From Verrucomicrobiia bacterium (GTDB lineage Bacteria; Verrucomicrobiota; Verrucomicrobiia; Limisphaerales; CAIMTB01), in contig JAHCBA010000025.1 of NCBI GenBank assembly GCA_019634625.1, positions 1-64,000 on the forward strand: 64,000 nt of DNA, in the 5' to 3' direction. The stretch's first letter is position 1. Every line of letters starts with the position of its first letter. Shown here piece after piece: positions 8,621-17,733 of this stretch. Under the pieces are notes generated by a model that saw only the letters and a program-made list of their open reading frames with translations, had not been told where the DNA came from and made no database searches. The position numbers were made by a program, and so were the translations under genes.

Positions 8621-8813
8621 AGCTCTCCCTACGGTTGTAGTCGGTTTCCCGGGCGAGGCAATACGCAATCGGAATCGCGGATGGGCACCCAGGGGGGCAC
8701 GCTGGAGCAGTGGACTCGGGGATCCGCGGGGGTATTCAGGGACGGGGGGCTGTCGGGATGGAGTTCAAGTTGACCTTGGGAGGTGGCGGCCCCTAGAACG
8801 GCCGGCAGCGCAC

Positions 8814-8849
8814 TGGCACGAACATGGGCACGAACATGGGCACGAACAT
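8814..8849 (+). repeat. 12-bp tandem repeat carrying three in-frame ATG codons
   Basis: Three units of KGGCACGAACAT run from 8814 to 8849, followed by GGGCATTG. Each junction makes an ATG (8824, 8836, 8848), all in the frame of the SDR gene. Gain or loss of a unit keeps the frame but changes the number of start codons. Confidence 0.85.
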
Positions 8850-9675
8850 GGGCATTGAGACTGCGACGGGAAGGCCGTTGGAAGGCCGCGTGTGGCTGAT
8901 TGCCGGGACGACCGGGATTGCCGCCGCCACCGCCGAGCGGGCGGCGGCGGAGGGAGCGTCGATTTGCCTGGTGGGTCGAAATCCGGTTCATGGGGAGACT
9001 CTGAAGCACAGGGTACGTGCGCAGGGCGTTTCGTGCGAGTGGGTTTTGGCGGATCTGACCGAGGATGATGCGGGTGACCGGATCGTGGGGGCATGCACGG
9101 GGCATTTCGGGCGGATTGATGCGGCGTTCAATGCGGCGGGGATCAGCGGGAGGCGTTATGGAGACGGTCCGGCGCATGCCTGCACGGCGGAGGGATGGGA
9201 TGCGGTGATGAACACCAATGCCCGGGGTTTGTTCCTGCTGTGCGGGGCGCTGACAAGGCAGATGCTCCGCCAGCCGATGGGGGCGGACGGGTTGAGGGGG
9301 AGCATCCTGAACATGGCGAGCGTGTTGGGTTGGTCGCCTTCTCCCAGACATTTTGGCACGCACGCCTATGCGGCGAGCAAGGCGGCGATTCTGGGGTTCA
9401 GCCGGGCGATGGCGGCGCAATACGCGTCGGACCGGATCCGGGTGAACGCGATCGCTCCGGCGCTGGTGCGGACGCCGATGAGCGCCCGGGCGCAGCAGGA
9501 CGCGGAGATCGGGGCGTTTCTGCGCACCAAGCAGCCCTTGCTGGGCGACTTCCTGACTGCGGAGCAGGTGGCCGACGCGGCCGTCTTTCTGCTGGGTCCG
9601 CGTTCGGTGGCGATCACGGGGGATGTCCTCGTGGTGGACGGCGGATGGTGTGTGAGCGAGGGGCAGTGGCGATGA
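8824..9675 (+). CDS. SDR family oxidoreductase
   Basis: A 283-residue short-chain dehydrogenase/reductase with a Rossmann fold. The cofactor loop is LIAGTTGIAAATAE, a departure from the classical TGxxxGIG. The catalytic Ser is in NMASVLGW, and Tyr and Lys are in AYAASKAAILGF (about 185-200). The end ITGDVLVVDGGWCVSEG is the usual SDR C-terminus. The N-terminus MGTNMGTNMGIETATG is set by a 12-bp repeat, so ATG 8824, 8836 or 8848 could each be used; the domain starts at about residue 18. It overlaps the ROK gene by ATGA, which suggests a shared sugar-related pathway. The substrate is unknown. Confidence 0.88.
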   Translation: MGTNMGTNMGIETATGRPLEGRVWLIAGTTGIAAATAERAAAEGASICLVGRNPVHGETLKHRVRAQGVSCEWVLADLTEDDAGDRIVGACTGHFGRIDAAFNAAGISGRRYGDGPAHACTAEGWDAVMNTNARGLFLLCGALTRQMLRQPMGADGLRGSILNMASVLGWSPSPRHFGTHAYAASKAAILGFSRAMAAQYASDRIRVNAIAPALVRTPMSARAQQDAEIGAFLRTKQPLLGDFLTAEQVADAAVFLLGPRSVAITGDVLVVDGGWCVSEGQWR

Positions 9676-10607
9676 AGGCGGGTGCGGTCATCGGGTTGGA
9701 TCTTGGCGGGACCAGCGTCAAGGCGGTGTCACTGACCCCGGCGGGCGACCTTCTCGGGCAGGATTACGAATCGTATGGGGCGGAGCGGCCGGGAGCGTTC
9801 CTGGAGGCGGTACGGGGGGTTCTGAGACGGATGGAGTCGGCGTTGGGGGAACGGGCGGGGGCGGTTGGGATTTCGACGCCCGGGGTGATTGACCGGGACT
9901 GCCGGAAGGTCGCTTACATGCCCGGACGACTGGAGGGCTTGGTTGGGCTGGACTGGGGGGAGGCGCTTGGGCGGGAAGCGGTTCCAGTGTTGAACGATGC
10001 GCAGGCGGCATTGCTGGGGGAGACGTGGCGGGGGGCGGCGCTGGGAGCGGCCAACGCGATCCTGCTGACCTTGGGGACCGGGGTGGGGGGGGCGGTGATG
10101 GTGGATGGGCGCCTGCTTCGGGGACAGAGCGGGAAGGCGGGGCACTTGGGGCATGTGAGTCTGGATCCGTGGGGAACGCCGGACGTCACCGGGACGCCGG
10201 GGAGTCTCGAGGACGCGATTGGCAACCACAACATCCAGGCCCGGACGGGAGGGCGATTTGCGACCACACACGATCTGGTGCGGGCGCATGAGGCCGGGGA
10301 CGCGATGGCCACGGGCATATGGCTCAGGTCGGTCGGGGCGCTGGCGGCGGCCATTATTTCGTTCACGAACGTGCTGGATCCCGAGGTGGTGATCGTGGGC
10401 GGAGGGATTGCGACGTGTGGTGACACGCTGTTCGGACCGTTGCGGGAGGCGGTGGCGCGTGGGGAATGGCGGGTGGGTGGCGATCCCGTGCGCGTGGTGC
10501 CGGCCGCCTTGGGAGACTTGGCGGGGGCTTGCGGCGCGGCGCGATGGGCGTTGGAGGCAGGCACTCCAAATCTTGAGCGAGCCTCAGGGAAGTTCGGTCC
10601 CGTATGA
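9672..10607 (+). CDS. ROK family protein (putative sugar kinase)
   Basis: A 311-residue protein of the ROK (repressor, ORF, kinase) family. The phosphate loop IGLDLGGTSVKAV lies at 7-19, the second motif LTLGTGVGGAVMVDGRLLRG near 130, and SGKAGHLGHVSLDP near 155. The usual ROK zinc-binding cysteine cluster after that His is missing: the segment reads GTPDVTGTPGSLEDAIG. No DNA-binding domain is present, so a kinase rather than a repressor is likely. A glucokinase-like role is possible but the substrate is not shown. ATG 9672 overlaps the SDR stop. Confidence 0.85.
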   Translation: MKAGAVIGLDLGGTSVKAVSLTPAGDLLGQDYESYGAERPGAFLEAVRGVLRRMESALGERAGAVGISTPGVIDRDCRKVAYMPGRLEGLVGLDWGEALGREAVPVLNDAQAALLGETWRGAALGAANAILLTLGTGVGGAVMVDGRLLRGQSGKAGHLGHVSLDPWGTPDVTGTPGSLEDAIGNHNIQARTGGRFATTHDLVRAHEAGDAMATGIWLRSVGALAAAIISFTNVLDPEVVIVGGGIATCGDTLFGPLREAVARGEWRVGGDPVRVVPAALGDLAGACGAARWALEAGTPNLERASGKFGPV

Positions 10608-11152
10608 AATTCTTCATAGATCGACGTTCGACTCTCGAGAGTGCTGGTTGACGCGTGTCCGAGGTACCCAGCAAGGCTCATGAGCGTCGCGACGTCATGA
10701 CCTACCCTGATTGACTCTCCCTCTCCCCCTCCAACGGCAGCGATGGATCTAGAAATAGCAAGTCAGGCTCCAAGTTACTGACTGACAGCTCGGTCCTGCC
10801 CTGTGCCTCGCCAGAAATTCCAACCCGGGCTGCCGGGGATGAGCTTGTCGCGGGCCGTCAACATTAACATGTCAGGCATATTGTATTCGCCGAGTCAACA
10901 ATCATGTGTCAGGCCTATTGTATTCTTGTGTCGGCTGAAGCCCCTCTCTCTACCGACTACCGATTCCCACTTGATGGTCACCGCCACCCGCCCCGCACTT
11001 CGCCAAACCTTTCCCGCAGTCGCAGTTCAGTTCGGGCCCGCGGAAGGCCTCGACGATCCTCGATCCAAGAGGTTTGCCATGGATTCGGGAGGCGTTGGAA
11101 CCGGGCATCGGTTCCTTGTGTCGAGGGGGGACGGATCGATAAGGTGCGACGC
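10608..11152. other. Intergenic region with AT-rich repeats before the cytochrome operon
   Basis: A 545-base gap. The open frame of the next gene extends back to 10904 but looks non-coding there. The region carries island 2 of the AT-rich repeats (10760-10930). The promoter of the 11153-17733 operon should lie here. No RNA gene was recognised. Confidence 0.55.
10760..10930. repeat. AT-rich island 2: GTCAGGC repeats
   Basis: GTCAGGCATATTGTATTC (10871-10888) and GTCAGGCCTATTGTATTC (10908-10925) differ at a single base and are 37 bases apart. A partial unit with GTCAGGC is at 10762. The motif resembles the units at 36681-36895 and, more loosely, those at 230-330. Confidence 0.7.
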
Positions 11153-14100
11153 ATGACCCCCCGGACGACGGCACGATCAGGCTGGCTGACGTGGGCGATT
11201 ACGGGGGCGGCGGTGGTGTCCGGGACGGGTATTTGGGGTGGCGAGACTGCGGGCACGGGCGTGGCGGGGATGGACGTGACGGAGCGGGCGTTGACGGTTT
11301 TGAGGGAGCATTGCGTTTCGTGCCATGACGGGGAGCGGCCCAAGGGGGGATTGGTGTTGTCCACGGCGGAGGGTCTGGCACGGGGCGGGGAGGACGGAAT
11401 GGTGGTGGTGGCGGGACGTCCGGAGGAGAGTCTGCTGGTGCGGGTCCTGGCGCCGGATGGGGAGCCGCACATGCCTCCGAAGGGGCAGTTGAGTGATGAG
11501 GAGATTTCGGTGCTGCGGGAGTGGGTGACGGCGGGGACGCCATGGGGAACCGCCCAAGCGGATGGGGCGTCGGGCGGAGTTCGGATGGAGGTGGCGCGGG
11601 AAGCGGTGGAGCCGTTGCCGTCGGGGTATCGTCCGGTGCAGGCGCTGGCCTTGAGCGAAGACGGGCGGCGGTTGGCAGTGGGACGCGGGTCGGCGGTGCG
11701 GGTGTACGGGTCGGACGGGACCCACTGGGTGTCGAAGCATCATTGGGTGGCGCATCGGGATCTGGTGCGGTCGGTGGCGTGGAGCCGGGAGGGTCGGCGG
11801 TTGGCGACGGGCGGCTACCGATCGGTGACGGTATGGGATCCGGAATCGGGGACGGCGGAATGGTCGGTGACCCCGGGGTTGCGGGGGCGGGTGAACGCGG
11901 TGGCGTTCACGCCCCACGGGGGTGCGCTGGTGGTGGCCGACGGGTCGCCGGGCGAAGCGGGATGGGTGCGGTTGTTCGGGGCGGGAACGGGAGAGGAACT
12001 GGCGGCGTGGAAGGCGCATGGGGACCAGGTGGTGGCGCTGGCCTTGAGTGCGGACGGCGGGCTGCTGGCGACGGCGGGGGCGGACGGAATGGTGAGGATC
12101 TGGGAGATGGCGTCGCGTCAGGAAGTGGGGGTGTACGAAGGGCACGCGGGTTCGGTGATGGGCGTGGCGTTCAACCCGATGGCCACGGAGATGGTGACGG
12201 TGGGGTTGGACCGGCAGATGCGGGTCTGGGATGTGGCCACGCGCGAGTCGGTGGTGACGTTTCAGGGGCGGCCGTATGGGATGACGTCGGTGGCGTGGTC
12301 GCGGGACGGGACGCGGGTGGTGGCGGGGGATGCGGCGGGGCGGTTGGTGGGGTTCACGGAGTTCAAGAGGCATACGGGGGCACAGAGTTCGGCGACGGGA
12401 TCGGAGAGGGGATTGGGGACATTTGGAGCGCCGCTGCATGCGGTGGCGGTGAGTGCGGATGGCCGTTGGGTGTTTGCGGGCGGGGAGGATGGTGCGGTGG
12501 TGGGGCTTTCGGCTGAGGGCGAGGTGCGGGTTCGATGGGCACCGGAGGAGGACGGGGAACCGGTTGGGGCTGGTGAGGAAGGCGGGGAGGGGGAGGGTCC
12601 ATCATGGGTGCGGGATGTGCTGCCGATGCTGACGAAGGCGGGGTGCAGCGCCGGTTCGTGCCATGCGAAGCCGGAGGGGCAGAACGGATTCCATTTGTCC
12701 GTGTTCAGTCATGATCCGCGGGCCGACCATGCGGAAGTGGTGATGGAGGGGCGGGGACGCCGGGTGTTTCCCGGGGCGCCGGACGCGAGCCTGGTGATGC
12801 TGAAGGCGACCGGGGCGGTGCAGCATGGCGGGGGGCGGCGGTTTGGGGCGGACTCGGAGGAGGCGGCGTTGCTGCGGGCGTGGATCCGGGGCGGGATGAT
12901 CTATCGACGGGCGGGCGAGGCGGATCTGGAGGCGTTGGAGATTGGATTGGGCGGGGGGACGATCCGGAGCGGCGTGGAACGGGTGGTGCGGGTGACGGCC
13001 CGGTATGCTGATGGAACGGAGCGGGAGGTGACGCACCTGGCCGAGTTCGACACGAGCGACCGGGAATTGATGACCGTGGACGGGCGGGGGATTCTGCGGG
13101 TGGTTGGGTCCGGGGGAGAGGGCGTGGTGGTGGCGCGGTTTGGCGGAAAGGTGGGGGTGGCGCGGGTCACGGTCCCGGCGGAGGTGGAGGTGGCGGAGGA
13201 ACGCTACGCGGGTCTGCCTGAGTACAACTTCATCGACACGCTGGCCCACCGGCATTTCCGGCGGCTGGGGTTGCTGCCATCCGAACTGGCGACCGATGCG
13301 GAGTTCCTGCGGCGGGCGACTCTGGACACCCTCGGTGTGTTGCCGACACCGGACGAGGCGCGGGCCTTCCTGGGGGCGCCGGGTTTGGCGGGAAGGGATG
13401 GCGACGGGGAGGGAGTGGGGGATGAGGATGAGGAGGCATCGCGAATGCGGCGGGCGGCGTGGGTGGAGCGGTTGTTGGGGCGGCCGGAGTGGGCGGACTA
13501 CTGGGCCAACCGGTGGGCGGACCTCTTGCGTCCGAACCCGGACCGGGTGGGGGTGAAGAGCGTGTATCTGCTGGACCAGTGGTTGAGGGAGGCGTTCCGG
13601 GAGAACCTGTCCTACGACCGGTTTGTGCGGGAGATCCTGGAGGCGGAGGGAACCAATCACCGGGACGGTCCGGTGGTGGTGTACCGGGACCGGCGGGAGC
13701 CGGTGGAACTGGCGACGATGTTCGGGCAGTTGTTTCTCGGGGTCCGGATGGAGTGTGCCAGGTGCCACCATCATCCGAGCGAGAAGTGGAGCCAGGAGGA
13801 TTTTTATCAGTTTGCGGCGGTGTTTGGCGGGTTGCAGCGCAAGGGGGCCGGGTTGTCGCCGCCCATCTCGGCGGGCACGGAGACCTTCGCGTCCGGGGGA
13901 CGGGGCAAGGTGACGCATCCGGTGACGGGAGCCGTCATGTCACCGCGGGCACCGGACGGACCGGATTGGGGCGGGGACGACGCGGCGGATGCACGGCGGG
14001 CGTTGACGGACTGGCTGACGGGGGTGGACAACCCGTTCTTTGCGCGGGCGGCGGTGAACCGGGTCTGGGCGGCATTTTTCGGGCGCGGGTGGGTGGAGCC

Positions 14101-14764
14101 GGTGGACGACTTCCGGGTGTCGAATCCGGCCGGGAACGAGGTCTTGCTCGACGCCCTGGCGGAGGATTTCGCGCGGCACGGGTACGACTGGAAGCACCTG
14201 ATGCGGACGATCCTGAACTCGCGGTTGTACCAGCTCAGCGCGACGCCGAACGGAACCAATGTCGGGGACACGCGGCATTTTTCGCGGTCGTACCGGCGGC
14301 GGTTGCCGGCGGAGGTGTTGCTGGACGCGGTCAGCGACGTGACCGGGGTGGGGGAGAGTTTCCCCGGGTGTCCGCCCGGGACACGGGCGATGGAGACGTG
14401 GAGTTACAAGGTGAGTTCGCGGTTTCTGGACACCTTTGGGCGGCCGAACTCGAGCAGTGACTGTCCGTGCGAGCGGGACACACGTCCGAGCGTGGCGCAG
14501 GCGCTGCACCTGATGCATTCGCCGCGGGTGCAGGAGAAGCTGGCGGGCGCGGAAGGGCGTGTGCACCGGCTGGCGTCGGGCGACCTGGGGCCGGAGGCGA
14601 TCGTGACCGAACTGTACCTGGCGGCGTACAGCCGGTATCCGACGGCGGAGGAGCGGCGGCTGGCGGCGGCGGCCTTCGAGGCGGAGGGGGCGACGCGACA
14701 GACGGCGACGGAAGACGTGCTTTGGGCATTGCTGAACTCGGCGGAATTCGTCTTCAATCACTAA
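11153..14764 (+). CDS. Planctomycete-type cytochrome: PSCyt1, WD40, DUF1549, DUF1553
   Basis: A 1203-residue exported multidomain protein. After a signal-like segment (about 10-30), a PSCyt1 heme domain carries C54VSCH. WD40-type repeats fill about 150-450 (for example VRSVAWSREGRRLATGG and VVALALSADGGLLATAGADG). A second PSCyt1-like segment has CSAGSCH (CX4CH, usual in this family), followed by a Big_2-like domain. DUF1549 (PSCyt2) follows with FLRRATLDTLGVLPTPDEA and CARCHHHPSEKWSQEDFYQF, and DUF1553 (PSD1) ends the protein with RPSVAQALHLMHSP. Such proteins are typical of Planctomycetes and Verrucomicrobia and are usually paired with DUF1501 proteins. Their role is unproven; a periplasmic redox function is inferred. 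The ATG at 11153 was chosen because the preceding in-frame 83 codons look non-coding. Confidence 0.9.
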   Translation: MTPRTTARSGWLTWAITGAAVVSGTGIWGGETAGTGVAGMDVTERALTVLREHCVSCHDGERPKGGLVLSTAEGLARGGEDGMVVVAGRPEESLLVRVLAPDGEPHMPPKGQLSDEEISVLREWVTAGTPWGTAQADGASGGVRMEVAREAVEPLPSGYRPVQALALSEDGRRLAVGRGSAVRVYGSDGTHWVSKHHWVAHRDLVRSVAWSREGRRLATGGYRSVTVWDPESGTAEWSVTPGLRGRVNAVAFTPHGGALVVADGSPGEAGWVRLFGAGTGEELAAWKAHGDQVVALALSADGGLLATAGADGMVRIWEMASRQEVGVYEGHAGSVMGVAFNPMATEMVTVGLDRQMRVWDVATRESVVTFQGRPYGMTSVAWSRDGTRVVAGDAAGRLVGFTEFKRHTGAQSSATGSERGLGTFGAPLHAVAVSADGRWVFAGGEDGAVVGLSAEGEVRVRWAPEEDGEPVGAGEEGGEGEGPSWVRDVLPMLTKAGCSAGSCHAKPEGQNGFHLSVFSHDPRADHAEVVMEGRGRRVFPGAPDASLVMLKATGAVQHGGGRRFGADSEEAALLRAWIRGGMIYRRAGEADLEALEIGLGGGTIRSGVERVVRVTARYADGTEREVTHLAEFDTSDRELMTVDGRGILRVVGSGGEGVVVARFGGKVGVARVTVPAEVEVAEERYAGLPEYNFIDTLAHRHFRRLGLLPSELATDAEFLRRATLDTLGVLPTPDEARAFLGAPGLAGRDGDGEGVGDEDEEASRMRRAAWVERLLGRPEWADYWANRWADLLRPNPDRVGVKSVYLLDQWLREAFRENLSYDRFVREILEAEGTNHRDGPVVVYRDRREPVELATMFGQLFLGVRMECARCHHHPSEKWSQEDFYQFAAVFGGLQRKGAGLSPPISAGTETFASGGRGKVTHPVTGAVMSPRAPDGPDWGGDDAADARRALTDWLTGVDNPFFARAAVNRVWAAFFGRGWVEPVDDFRVSNPAGNEVLLDALAEDFARHGYDWKHLMRTILNSRLYQLSATPNGTNVGDTRHFSRSYRRRLPAEVLLDAVSDVTGVGESFPGCPPGTRAMETWSYKVSSRFLDTFGRPNSSSDCPCERDTRPSVAQALHLMHSPRVQEKLAGAEGRVHRLASGDLGPEAIVTELYLAAYSRYPTAEERRLAAAAFEAEGATRQTATEDVLWALLNSAEFVFNH

Positions 14765-14773
14765 GTTTTCCCA

Positions 14774-16132
14774 ATGGTTTCCATGAGGAGCGCAACCCAC
14801 ACCAATTGTGCCGGGGTGACCCGGCGGGATTTTCTGCAACTGGGTTTGGGCGGGGCGGTCGGGGCGGGGTTGTGCGACCTGCTGCGGTGGCGGGCGACGG
14901 CGGGGGAGGTGTCCGGGGTGTCGGGACGGCGGGCGGGGTCGGACATCCGCTGCATCCTGGTGTGGCTGGACGGCGGGCCGTCGCACTATGAGACCTTCGA
15001 TCCGAAGCCCGAGGCGCCGGCGGAGATCCGGGGCGAGTTCGGGACGGTGGCGACATCGGTGCCGGGGGTGCGGTTCAGCGACTGCGTGCCGAAGCTGGCG
15101 GCGGTGGCGGACAAGGTGACCATCCTGCGATCGTTGCGGCATGAGGATCCGAACCACGGAGGGGGGAACCATTATCTGATGACGGGGATGCCGACGCCGG
15201 TGCCGGTGGCGTGCGGGGCGTTCGTCACGTTTCATCCGTCGTTCGGGTCGATGGTGTCGTATGAGCGGGGCGTGCGGGACGGGTTGCCGGCGTACGTGGC
15301 AATGCCGGAAGTGACGCGGTCGGGGGGGCCGAACTTTCTGGGGGGGCAGCATGCGCCGTTCGTGATCGACGGGTCGCCGAACGCGGCGGGGTTCCGGGTG
15401 CGGGACGTGGTGTTACCGCGGGAGATTGCCGAGGGGCGGGCGGTGAGCCGGGAGGCGTTGCGTCGGTCGCTGGACGGGATGCGGCGGTACCATGAGCGGG
15501 CGATGGAGGATCCGGCGGTGGTGTTCGACCGGTTTTACGAGCAGGGGCTGGAGCTGGTGGGATCGGCGCGGGCGCAGGAGGCGTTCGATCTCGAGCGGGA
15601 ACCGGAGGCGGTGCGGGAGAAGTACGGGAGGAACGATTTCGGGCAGCGGTTGTTGCTGGCGCGGCGCCTGGTCGAGGTGGGGGTGAGTTTTGTGACGGTG
15701 TACTCCGGGGGATGGGACCACCACACCAAGATTTTCGAGGCCTACCGCGGGCCGCACGTGCAGCGGTTCGATCAGGGACTGGCGGCCCTGTTGTCCGACC
15801 TGGACGAGCGGGGGACGTTGGACCGGACCCTGGTGATTGCGCTGGGCGAGTTTGGGCGGACGCCGAAGATCAACACGGATGGAGGGCGGGATCACTGGCC
15901 CGGGGCGATGTCGGTGTTGATGGCGGGAGCGGGGATTCCGCGGGGCCAGGTGGTGGGGGCGACGGATGCGCGGGGGTATTACGCGTCGGAGTCGGTGTAC
16001 CGGCCGGAGGATTTCGCGGCATCGCTCTACACCAAGATGGGGATCGACCCGGAGCGGGTGCTGCACACGACCACGGGGCGGCCGGTGCAACTGGTGAACG
16101 GAGGACGGTTGATCCGGGAGTTGTTCGTGTGA
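14774..16132 (+). CDS. DUF1501 domain protein (Tat-exported, alkaline phosphatase-like fold)
   Basis: A 452-residue protein. TRRDFLQLGLGGAVGAGLCD is a twin-arginine signal, so it is exported folded. The body is DUF1501: ILVWLDGGPSHYETFDPKP (metal-site-like start), ILRSLRHEDPNHGGGNHYLM, then VYSGGWDHHTKIFE and ALGEFGRTPKINTDGGRDHW, the latter resembling alkaline phosphatase or sulfatase metal-binding segments. It begins 9 bases after the DUF1549/1553 gene, its standard partner. It overlaps the PPC gene by GTGA. Start ATG 14774 or 14783; both keep the Tat signal. Confidence 0.92.
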   Translation: MVSMRSATHTNCAGVTRRDFLQLGLGGAVGAGLCDLLRWRATAGEVSGVSGRRAGSDIRCILVWLDGGPSHYETFDPKPEAPAEIRGEFGTVATSVPGVRFSDCVPKLAAVADKVTILRSLRHEDPNHGGGNHYLMTGMPTPVPVACGAFVTFHPSFGSMVSYERGVRDGLPAYVAMPEVTRSGGPNFLGGQHAPFVIDGSPNAAGFRVRDVVLPREIAEGRAVSREALRRSLDGMRRYHERAMEDPAVVFDRFYEQGLELVGSARAQEAFDLEREPEAVREKYGRNDFGQRLLLARRLVEVGVSFVTVYSGGWDHHTKIFEAYRGPHVQRFDQGLAALLSDLDERGTLDRTLVIALGEFGRTPKINTDGGRDHWPGAMSVLMAGAGIPRGQVVGATDARGYYASESVYRPEDFAASLYTKMGIDPERVLHTTTGRPVQLVNGGRLIRELFV

Positions 16133-17733
16133 AGCGGGGCGGCGGGAAAGGCCATGGCAGGGTGGGGCGCCTTCGTCGATGGGCGGCGGGATGGGGCGGC
16201 GTTGCGGGGCTGCTGGCGGTGCCGGGGTGGGCGGCGGCGCCGGTGCTGGAACATCTGGTGCCGTCGGGCATGGCCCGGGGCGGGAGCGGCATGGTGGAGG
16301 TGGTGGGCAATGTCGATCCCTGGCCGGCGCGGGTGTGGGTCGAAGGGGCCGGGGTGCGATTTCTGGCGGGGACGAACACGGGGCGGTTTCAGGTCGAGGT
16401 GGACGCCGACGCGGAACCGGGTGTGCGGCTGGTCCGGTTGCACAACGACGAAGGGTCGAGCGATCCGCGGTTCTTCGTGGTGGGGGACGGATTGGAAGTG
16501 GACGAGGTGGAGCCGAACGACCGGCCGGAGACGGCGCAGGTGCTGGACCGGTTGCCGGTCATGGTGAACGGGCGGTTGCAGCCGCGGGGCGACACGGACG
16601 GGTTTGCGGTCCGGATGGCGGCGGGACAATGGCTGGAGGCGCGGGTGGATGGGTACCGGCTGATGAGCAAGCTCGATCCGGTCCTGCGGCTGGTGACGCC
16701 GGAGGGACGGCCGCTGGCCTGGAACCACGATTTCACGTCGCTCGATCCCCGGCTTGTCTGGCAGTCCCCCGATGACCGGACGGTGGTGGTGCAGGTGTTT
16801 GCGTTCGCGTATCCGGCGGATGCGGCGATCCGGCTGGCCGGCGGGGCCGGGGCGGTGTACCGGCTGCACGTGGCGGTGGGGACGGAACCTCCGGACGGAG
16901 AGGTGGGCGGGGAGGGCTGGGAGGAGGAACCGAACGACAGCCGAGAAATGGCCCCGCGGCGGACGTTGCCGATCGGCGTGGCGGGGACCATCGGACAGGC
17001 CGGGGACGAGGACCGGTTCCGGTTCGAGGGGAAGGCCGGGGAGACGCTTGAAGTGCGGGTGGCGGCGGCGGTTCTGGGTTCCCCGCTGGATGCGTGGGTC
17101 CGGGTGGAGGAACCGGGCGGACGACAACTGGCGTACGAGGACGACACCGACGGTTCACCCGATCCGCGATTGCTGTGGCGGGTGCCGGAGGACGGGGAGT
17201 ACGTGGTCGCGGTGGGCTCCTATGTGCGGCGCGGCGGGGGGGCGTACCGGTACCGGTTGACGGTGGAACGGGTTCCGCCGCGGTATGAGGTGCGGTCCGA
17301 GGCGGGTGCGATGGTGATCGAGGCGGGGGCAACCAATACGTGGAAGTTTCGGGTGACGCGCCAGGGCGGGCACACCCGCACCATCGCCGTGGACGTGAGG
17401 GGCTTGCCCGAAGGGGTCCGGGCGTTGCCGGCGACGGTGCCGGACGGGGATGGGGAAGGAAGTGTGGCGCTGGTGGCGGACGCCGGGGTGAAGGCGTTTG
17501 GCGGGCCCGTGCGTCTGGTGGCGAACGACGGGGAAGCGGGTGGGGAACGCGGGGTGCCCTGGATGCTGACGAGCCGCGGCCTCAACAACGGTGTCCCGCA
17601 GGGCTACACCGAGCTGGTGTCGGACCGGACGGAGGCGTTGTGGCTGACGGTGCGCGGGGGGACGGGGGCGGAGGACGGAGGCGATGAGGATCAGGAAAAG
17701 AGCGTGTCCGGGCGGGTGACGGCATCGAGGTAA
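16129..17733 (+). CDS. Secreted protein with two PPC (pre-peptidase C-terminal) domains
   Basis: A 534-residue exported protein that starts with GTG 16129 inside the DUF1501 stop (GTGA). The signal peptide is about residues 12-37 (WGGVAGLLAVPGWAAAP). Two PPC-type beta domains are visible: one from EVEPNDRPETAQVLDRLPV (about 125-245) and one from EEEPNDSREMAPRRTLPIGV (about 260-390), each with the EPND start and a DxDRF/DTDGF strand. A further beta domain follows. PPC domains occur in secreted proteins and help folding or surface attachment. It completes the DUF1549/DUF1501 operon. Its 3' end overlaps the convergent deacetylase gene by 43 bases. Confidence 0.8.
   Translation: MKRGGGKGHGRVGRLRRWAAGWGGVAGLLAVPGWAAAPVLEHLVPSGMARGGSGMVEVVGNVDPWPARVWVEGAGVRFLAGTNTGRFQVEVDADAEPGVRLVRLHNDEGSSDPRFFVVGDGLEVDEVEPNDRPETAQVLDRLPVMVNGRLQPRGDTDGFAVRMAAGQWLEARVDGYRLMSKLDPVLRLVTPEGRPLAWNHDFTSLDPRLVWQSPDDRTVVVQVFAFAYPADAAIRLAGGAGAVYRLHVAVGTEPPDGEVGGEGWEEEPNDSREMAPRRTLPIGVAGTIGQAGDEDRFRFEGKAGETLEVRVAAAVLGSPLDAWVRVEEPGGRQLAYEDDTDGSPDPRLLWRVPEDGEYVVAVGSYVRRGGGAYRYRLTVERVPPRYEVRSEAGAMVIEAGATNTWKFRVTRQGGHTRTIAVDVRGLPEGVRALPATVPDGDGEGSVALVADAGVKAFGGPVRLVANDGEAGGERGVPWMLTSRGLNNGVPQGYTELVSDRTEALWLTVRGGTGAEDGGDEDQEKSVSGRVTASR

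Noticed and set aside
10904-11152. N-terminal extension of the DUF1549/DUF1553 gene
   Set aside because: The extra 83 codons run into the repeat island, lack a signal peptide and would bury the export signal that begins at 11153.
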